Assembly: GCA_029204225.1 (NCBI GenBank)
Contig: CM055107.1
Span: forward strand, 12,590,486 to 12,654,485
DNA length: 64,000 nt
Direction: 5' to 3'
From: Diphasiastrum complanatum
Lineage: Eukaryota; Streptophyta; Lycopodiopsida; Lycopodiales; Lycopodiaceae
Positions 57,959 through 64,000 of the stretch are shown here, piece after piece. Position 1 is the first letter of the stretch. Every line of letters starts with the position of its first letter. A program made the position numbers and the translations under genes. The notes under the pieces are model-generated. The model was not told where the DNA came from, ran no database searches, and saw only the letters and a program-made list of their open reading frames with translations.

Positions 57959-59275
57959 TCAAACATAAAACTTTTCGATTCTATTAGCCACTTTTCTATT
58001 TTCAACATCATCTAGATCTTGAACATGAAATTGTTCATAAAAAGACCGCTCTCTACACAATAGTGTTTTCTCATTTTTTTGGGTGGCATCCTTGCATGAT
58101 GTTGCAATCAACATCGCAGATTGTGCGTTTGACCGATGCAGACACGATGTAGACCGATGTAGACACGATGTGTTTCTTTGCACTCTATTTTGTAGATTGA
58201 ATATATGATCTTGGACGTTTCTTTGTTGATGTTGTTTCCTACAACCAAGAATCGTATTGGTTTAATGGGAAGCTTACAAATGAAGAAGAAGATTGTTGTA
58301 TGGTTCAAATTCACCTGCGTACTGGTGGATGTAGATAGCAATGCCGATCGAGAAGATTCTTCCCGCAAGGAATTTCGTATTAATATGTAATGAATCTAAA
58401 ATGATTACTTATAATCACACACGTAAAGAAATGCGGATGGCAATAGACACTTACTTTATTTGTGATCATTGTAGAAACTTCGCTTTGCAAAATCTCCAAA
58501 ACCGTGTCAATTTGAATCGGACCGTGTGTTAGTTTCGTACCATCATCCGACAAGTGGCCAATTTTTTTCCCCAAATCCATCGTGATTGTGTTCAGTTCGG
58601 CACGAGTCATGTCTTTCCAATCATCGATTGAAATCTTGTAGCTGAAATAAAGATTTATCACCGTGTAATAATTCTTATTTAACATGGCATCAAAATGTTG
58701 TATCATCGGTTGATTTGTTGTGATTGTTGCAAGGATGACTATGGAGAATATGTTATATAGATGTTTTAAAAACCCTGAAATAACAATGACATGCGAAAAG
58801 ATCTATTTAACAATGGTATTTTATGCAGGAGCTGAGGAAAAGTGGACATTTAGAAAAAGAAAATGTTACAATGTTACGAAAGAATAAGAATAGAATATAC
58901 CTTCAACTGGATCTCCATGATATTGATTCATCTCTTTTGTGCTTCTTTTGTTAATGAACTTGCCTAGAGCTAAGTCTGTTTGGAAGCCTTCCTTGTACAT
59001 ATTTGAATCAACACCACGGGAGTTCAGTAAGAACATTTGTTTTGTTGTTGGATATATTTTTTCCATGGATGAGGCTATTCCAAAAGAGGTCTTCGAAGAA
59101 GACACCTCGGCTTTCAACTTTCGAAATAGCTGAAACATTGAATCTGACATTGTACTTATTGCGAGAAAAGGCATTTACGAATTCAAAGCAAAAATGAAAT
59201 TTGTATGGTCACCTCTTTTGGATCATATTCATTCTCGGATGCCATTGCCTTTTTTGACAATCTGCAAATATTAGA
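57959..59275 (-). pseudogene. Multi-exon reading frames downstream of the PIF1-like remnant, family unknown
   Basis: Minus-strand blocks are bounded by plausible splice sites: AMASENEYDPKE (acceptor ATTTGCAG near 59263), MFQLFRKLKAEVSSSKTSFG through KRSTKEMNQYHGDPVEG (donor near 58901), YKISIDDWKDMTRAELNTIT through LEILQSEVSTMITNK (58640-58455, donor TAAAG/TAAGTG), and a block near 58380-58290 ending CAG/GTGAAT. Together they could be the C-terminal part of one protein whose helicase part lies at 59.4-60.1 kb. I do not recognise the domain. Confidence 0.35.
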
Positions 59276-59399
59276 AAGACATAATAAAAATAAAAATATG
59301 AAATCATATACGAAGACAAATAGGTGGATAGATGTGATTATAGTGGTGTCTCAAGATACGACAACATTTGGGATGCTTATCTCTCAAATGGAAATCAAT

Positions 59400-60138
59400 A
59401 TCGGTTGAAAATGTTCTTGTGTCAATCTACCTATTAATAGCAAATTTTCACATTTTGTTACTTGAGATAACATGACATAAACCAAGCCAGCTGAGAAATT
59501 TGATCTTATATCTAGGATAACTTCTTTCCCAATGGTCACACCTTGTGCTTTGTGTGCAGTCATAACATATGCTAGCATTATTGGGACTATAGATTTGTAA
59601 AATATTTTTGTATCGAATTGAATTTTTGCAAAAATGCAGATCTTGTTATATTGAATTTCTTTTTTTTCGGATTTCAGTTTGAATGATGTTTGTTGTCAAT
59701 TCATGATTCTTCGAATATTTGAAGGCATTTATGTTAGCTATGGTTCCATTGACTATACCATTTGAAATATCCAAATTTGCGAGTACCATCACCTTTGCTC
59801 CCATAGCTAACTTTGGAATTTGATGGGACAACGAATCACTAATCAATGTTGTCAAGTTGCTCTGTAATGTAGCATTTGTTTTAACAAAAATTTGTAGTAT
59901 ATCAGAGGTACAAAATAGTTTTTTTCAACATAAAGAAGTTCAAATAGAGCACATCTTCTCTATGAGTGCATATGATGGTTGCATAATCGTTTGCTACATC
60001 AAATATCTTGAACCTAGGAAATACACAACTAATTAATATTCATCTATTTCCAATTGTGTTGGCTTTTCATATCCAATTTTGTTCAAAAAACGAAGGTATT
60101 CAAAATCTTCAGCATGTCAATTTTCAGAGAAAAAGGAC
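59400..60138 (-). pseudogene. Decayed PIF1-like (Helitron-type) helicase C-terminus
   Basis: The minus strand reads FEYLRFLNKIGYEKPTQLEI, then FKIFDVANDYATIICTHRED, then LAMGAKVMVLANLDISNGIV NGT, then IVPIMLAYVMTAHKAQGVTI and GLVYVMLSQVTKCENLLL. These match PIF1/Helitron helicase blocks (G-A-x-V-M-L-x-x-N-L, T-x-H-K-x-Q-G-x-T, G-x-x-Y-V-A-L-S-R). The Arg of the SR-type motif VI is replaced by Gln (LSQV). Walker A and B are missing: the sequence is cut off near 60140 and copia follows. Frameshifts and stops are present. No Helitron Rep domain or hairpin end was seen. Confidence 0.7.
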
Positions 60139-60339
60139 AAATATTGATTGTACTATCAATCATTAAGAGTTATTGATTGCTTAATCCAAAGATCTATCAA
60201 GTTTTAGATGTTAGATCTTGATCTAGATGCTTTACACTATGATTTAAGCAAGAGCAATGGATCAAATGATCAAACACATGGATGGGTGGCCTCACACGTG
60301 TGGAGGACAGTACCTGTACGGCCTGTTTACAGAGAGTAA

Positions 60340-61080
60340 AGTACATTAACTTACAAATGCATTTGCTTTTCCACTAGAGACTTAAACTTTACAAAAGCTT
60401 CATATACAAGGCTTTTCTTAGGCAATAATTCAATCCAAGTGTATCTAGTACAATCATCAATAAAAGTCACATACATTAAAGCTCCTCCATTACTTTCATG
60501 AGAAAAAGTATGTACATCTGAATGGATAAGATCTAAAGGTGAGGTAGGTCTTGTTAAAGATCTCTTGTAGAAAGTCTTGTGTGACTTTGCAAGGCCACAT
60601 GCCTCACACACTTTGCCACACTTCTTGAAAGCTTTTGGTAGGCCGAGAGCTAGCTCCTTTGATTTCAATAGCCACATTAGCATCCAACTTGAAAAGCCTA
60701 CCTTGCTTAATGCCACTAGCTATGCACTTATTATTTTTCAGGATGGAACACACTCCATTCTTGAAATGTACATCTAGTCCATTGTCCATTAATTGACCAA
60801 CACTAAGCAAGTTTTTTGTAATGGATGGAACATACAAAACATTATCAAGATCTATCCTTTTAGATGATCCTCAGCAAAATGGAATAGATCCTATGCCATC
60901 TATCTTGCATTCTTGATCACTAGCTGTGTAGATTGATTTCTTAGAATCATTGCAAGAAAGTAGATAAGAGAATTAATGCTTGTTGAATGACATGTGGGAA
61001 CTAGCCCCACTATCAATCCACCATGTTTCTTGGCTTGATTCAGCTGCTTCGGTAAGACTATCAAAACTTGGGATTTCTCA
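60340..61080 (-). pseudogene. Ty1/copia fragment: protease to integrase
   Basis: The minus strand reads TWWIDSGASSHMSFNKH (protease), NVLYVPSITKNLLSVGQLMD, then CEACGLAKSHKTFYK, LDLIHSDVHTFSHESNGGAL and YVTFIDDCTRYTWIELLPKK. These are copia protease, GAG-pre-integrase and the integrase core with the first catalytic Asp. Frameshift near 60650 and stops upstream. Ends abruptly near 60340. Confidence 0.85.
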
Positions 61081-61875
61081 GAAGAACAATAAACGGATGA
61101 TTAACAAATAGATGGAAGGAAGGATGGTGGTGACAACGGTAGATGGTGTGGATGATAGGCATGAAAATGGGCGCATAAGTATGGCAAGAGGTTGGTTGAA
61201 GAAAGAGACTGATTTTCCAATGTTTGTGTTTCCCTTTCTGAAGGAATTTTGTCATGACTGGGGTACTTCTTCTGATTGAGTCTCTTTGGATTGTCCATTT
61301 GTCTTCTTAGCCTTGTCGTTTTCATATTTGACTTGTGACCTTGGCTTTCAATCTTGCTGGTGTTGTTGTTGGTAGCGTAACTGCTCCAGGATCCCCCCCC
61401 AAAAAAAAATATGCTGGTGGGGATGTTGTTGCTGGTAACTGTTCATGCTCAAGATTGGATCGGTGTGTGGAACACGTAGTTGAAAACATGGTGAACATGT
61501 GACTGGACTAAAGATTGAACAAATTTTAAATAAATTTGTTTTGATCTTGTTGTAGTTGACTCGAAATTGAATATGATGATGAGATGCAGGGATCAACTCT
61601 AATTTGACATGGATTTTGCATATTTCTCAAGAATCCTAAATTTTTGTGCAAGGGAATCTGAAGATGGTGAGATGAATGAAAATGTGTTTTGGAGATGCTC
61701 TACAGAAGACTCTCGTGCAGTAGCTATTCCTCATGCAAAAATCAATCCATTTGAAACGCTCAATATAGTCTCGTACATGTTCGTCTTTTGTCATTTTGAT
61801 GTTACTCAATTGGACAAAAGGGCTCTCTACCATTTGCGACGGCGGATGTTTGCGGTCTGTAAAACCCTTTTTTGA
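61081..61875. other. Unassigned 0.8 kb
   Basis: No supported gene. The minus strand near 61833-61636 may hold decayed gag-like sequence, but it is too short to call. Confidence 0.3.
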
Positions 61876-63330
61876 CGATCCGTTGGTTGAAGGTGGTCAT
61901 GGGTAGTCGTAGGGCCGTAGGATTGCGGTCTATTGTGGCCTAATGTGGTGTCAGCGGGCTGATTGCGGTGTCAACGACTGATTGCGGATGCTGTTAGAGG
62001 GTTGCCTGTGGGTGGATGGAATGGGAATGATTGCCAGTGAAGGGTCCGTGTGCAGGCGTAAGATGGCGTTTGCGGATGAGTTGGAGCGGTTGCGTGCTTC
62101 ACGGATGCAGGGTGGAGATTTGTTTGCAATGGAGTGCGGAGGGTGGTGTGGTTGCGGGTGTGTGCGGAGGCAATGTGAAGGGGAATTGATGTGGAAGGAT
62201 GCGACAGAAACGGATGGAGGTGGAGTGGTGTGGGTTGCCGAGGGCAGTCATAGGGTCGTAGGATTGCTGTCTTGGGCAGTGATTTGTGGTGTAGGTGGAG
62301 GTGGTCCATAAGGTGGGGAGAGTGCGGATGGTGCGGGGCAATGCGGTGGTAGGGTGATTGTGAATGTTCAATGAAATGCGATGGTTGCAACGTAAGACGG
62401 TGTGAGGGCGGCTATTGTGATGGGGAGCGGAAGGTATGTTGAATGAGGTGGTATGCGGATGTAGGGTGGTCGCAAGGGTTCATTGGAATGCGATGAGTGT
62501 GGTTAGTTGTGGAGGAGGTGGAGCGGTGTGGGTTGCCGAGGGCAGTCATAGGGTCGTAGGATTGCGGTCTTGGGCGGTGATTGGCGGTGGTGGACGGGTT
62601 CGACGTGTCGGGATGGATGGCAATGGTTTGTAGTGGGCGGCAGTCCCTACGGGTTGTGATGGGTTGCGGTGCTATGCGAGTGTGGGTAGAGGGTGGCCTG
62701 TGGCGGTTGAAGGTGTCCGGGGGTAATCGTAGGGCCGTAGGATTGTGGTCTTGGGCGGTTGCGATGGACGTTTGCTATGTCAGCGTCGATGGCGAATGAT
62801 GACGGAGTGGGGGTTGTTGCGTTCTTCACGGTTTCAAGGTGGGGCAGGGATGTTTGGATGTAGCTAGGGGGTGGCTTGTGGGCGAGTGAATGTGGATGTT
62901 GGTGATGGAGGTGTTTGAATGTGGTGTGTTGTTGCTATTAATGCAGTGGTTATGGGTGAATGTGATATGGGAGGCGAAGAAAGGCACAATGTACCAGATG
63001 CAAACGGGGATAGATGTAGTCAGATGTAAACGAAGGTAGAGGGCAGCAGATGCAACAAAAATGCGGGTGCGATGCAAGGTGTGGTATTGGATGGCCGATG
63101 GAGTTGGTGTGATTGTGGTGGAATGCCTATGGATCAGTGTGGTGAATGCGGTCTGTTGTGGAGGAATGTAGTGGGGTAGACATTGCGGTGGGTTGTGGAT
63201 ATTGTGATCGCTATGGTGCAGGGACTGATGCAATTGAATGCAGTTGAATGCGGTCCCTACTATGCAGAGGCTGTTCGCACAGGTCAATGTGGTCACTACG
63301 GTTTCATGTAGATGGAGGCCCGTGTCGTTG
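61876..63330. repeat. G-rich region of degenerate repeats
   Basis: The plus strand is strongly enriched in G and T (TGCGG, GGTGG, GTGCGG words). A recurring element GGGC(A/C)GTAGGATTG with GGTCTTGGGCGGT-type text occurs near 61907, 62243, 62541 and 62721. The Pro/His/Thr-rich minus frames are composition artefacts. Composition differs sharply from the rest of the window. Confidence 0.7.
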
Positions 63331-63464
63331 TTGTTCGCATGTATTCATTATAGCGTTGTAGGCTGTCAGAGAAAGTGTCAATGCAAGCTGTGTATTTGAG
63401 GTACGTCGTGCTCGTCAGTCCGGATCGTCGTTGGAAAGGTCTGTCATCTAGCGTAGATCTGGCC

Positions 63465-63830
63465 GGTTGAAGCTGGTTGTCGGTTGAGATTGGACTGGAT
63501 GGTCGTCGGTTGAGATCTAATACTGACCGTCGATTGAGATCTGAGTGATGGGCGTCGGTTGAAATATGAGGGGATGGCTTTGGTTGAGATCTGATGCAAT
63601 GTGTCGGTTGAGATCTAACTGAAAGCCATCAGTTGAGATTAGAGAGTGGGCGTCGGTTGAGATTTGACAGTGGCCGTCGGTTAAGAGGCCGTCGGTTGAG
63701 ATTTGACAGTGGCCGTCGGTTAAGAGGCCGTCGGTTGAGATTTGACAGTGGCCGTCGGTTGAGATTTGACTGAGACCGTCGGTTGAGATTTAATAGCAGG
63801 CTATCGGTCAGTCGAGATCTGAGCAGAGGG
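63465..63830 (+). repeat. About 25-bp minisatellite
   Basis: Consensus core GTCGGTTGAGAT(C/T)T. Cores start at 63479, 63505, 63529, 63554, 63577, 63603, 63627 and 63652, then continue to 63810. A larger inner unit (GGCCGTCGGTTAAGA) is repeated at 63675-63760. Confidence 0.9.
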
Positions 63831-64000
63831 GACGTAAGGAGTGTGAAGGGCTGTGTGGAGGAAGACGTGATGACGGCTAAATGGGATGCGATCGTTTACA
63901 ATGGAATGTGGTCGCAACGGCCCAGAGCGGGCATGAGTGTTCAAGGTGAAGTGCAGTCAAAAATGGGAGAATTCGTTCAAGGCGAGTTGCTGTGGATTTA
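63831..64000. other. Unassigned window edge
   Basis: G-rich sequence continuing the composition of the region before it. No gene seen. Confidence 0.35.

Noticed and set aside
59400-60138. Complete Helitron
   Set aside because: Only helicase C-terminal blocks are present. No Rep domain, TC...CTRR ends or terminal hairpin was seen.
61971-63296. Proline/histidine/threonine-rich proteins on the minus strand
   Set aside because: They follow from the G-rich repeats on the plus strand and occur in several frames at once.

Overview
The window looks like nuclear DNA of a land plant with a large, repeat-rich genome. The signs are one intact LRR receptor-like kinase gene with a GT-AG intron, many decayed plant-type Ty1/copia and Ty3/gypsy elements, long (CT)n tracts and a tRNA-derived SINE. 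Gene density is about one intact gene in 64 kb, which suits a gymnosperm or fern better than a compact angiosperm. The sequence alone does not settle the lineage.

The most unusual part is 0.5-8.0 kb. On the minus strand (about 4.3 to 0.56 kb) lies a decayed multi-exon gene. Its spliced reading frames give a ParB-like segment followed by a bacterial beta-class DNA amino-methyltransferase (catalytic box ADIPY, then SAM motif DLFSGSGTT). On the plus strand (5.56-8.02 kb) lies a decayed multi-exon gene with an acidic-residue core (IDSMD, QLDN, GHTHDQID) that I match from memory to Pfam DUF7869. Between them, at 4.50-4.89 kb, are ten copies of an odd palindrome, consensus ACCTATGCTNAGCATAGGT. They have unrelated spacers and are spaced mostly 40-42 bp apart, close to four helical turns. 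Further single copies lie in probable introns and flanks. I read this as the remains of a two-gene element with an iteron- or parS-like site array.

From 8.4 to 29.5 kb is a retrotransposon graveyard. It holds copia fragments, a 1.3-kb repeat unit made of head-to-head LTR pieces (10.5-13.98 kb), and two halves of one copia element at 14.16-16.95 kb (minus) and 27.01-28.42 kb (plus). Their 275-bp LTRs carry matching 5-bp target duplications, which implies an inversion of about 12.9 kb. From 29.5 to 36.6 kb there is a SINE, a 124-bp minisatellite and possible decayed host exons. A third copia element lies at 36.7-38.85 kb. From 39 to 52 kb are LTR remnants, a decayed gypsy-type gag, microsatellites and a 190-bp satellite, with several kb where I recognise nothing.

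The intact gene at 53.24-56.57 kb encodes a 1004-residue HAESA/HSL1-type receptor kinase. It is unusual in having HCD instead of HRD in the catalytic loop. Beyond it are a decayed multi-exon PIF1-like helicase (58.0-60.14 kb, minus), another copia fragment (60.34-61.08 kb), and a G-rich region of degenerate repeats ending in a 25-bp minisatellite (61.9-63.8 kb).
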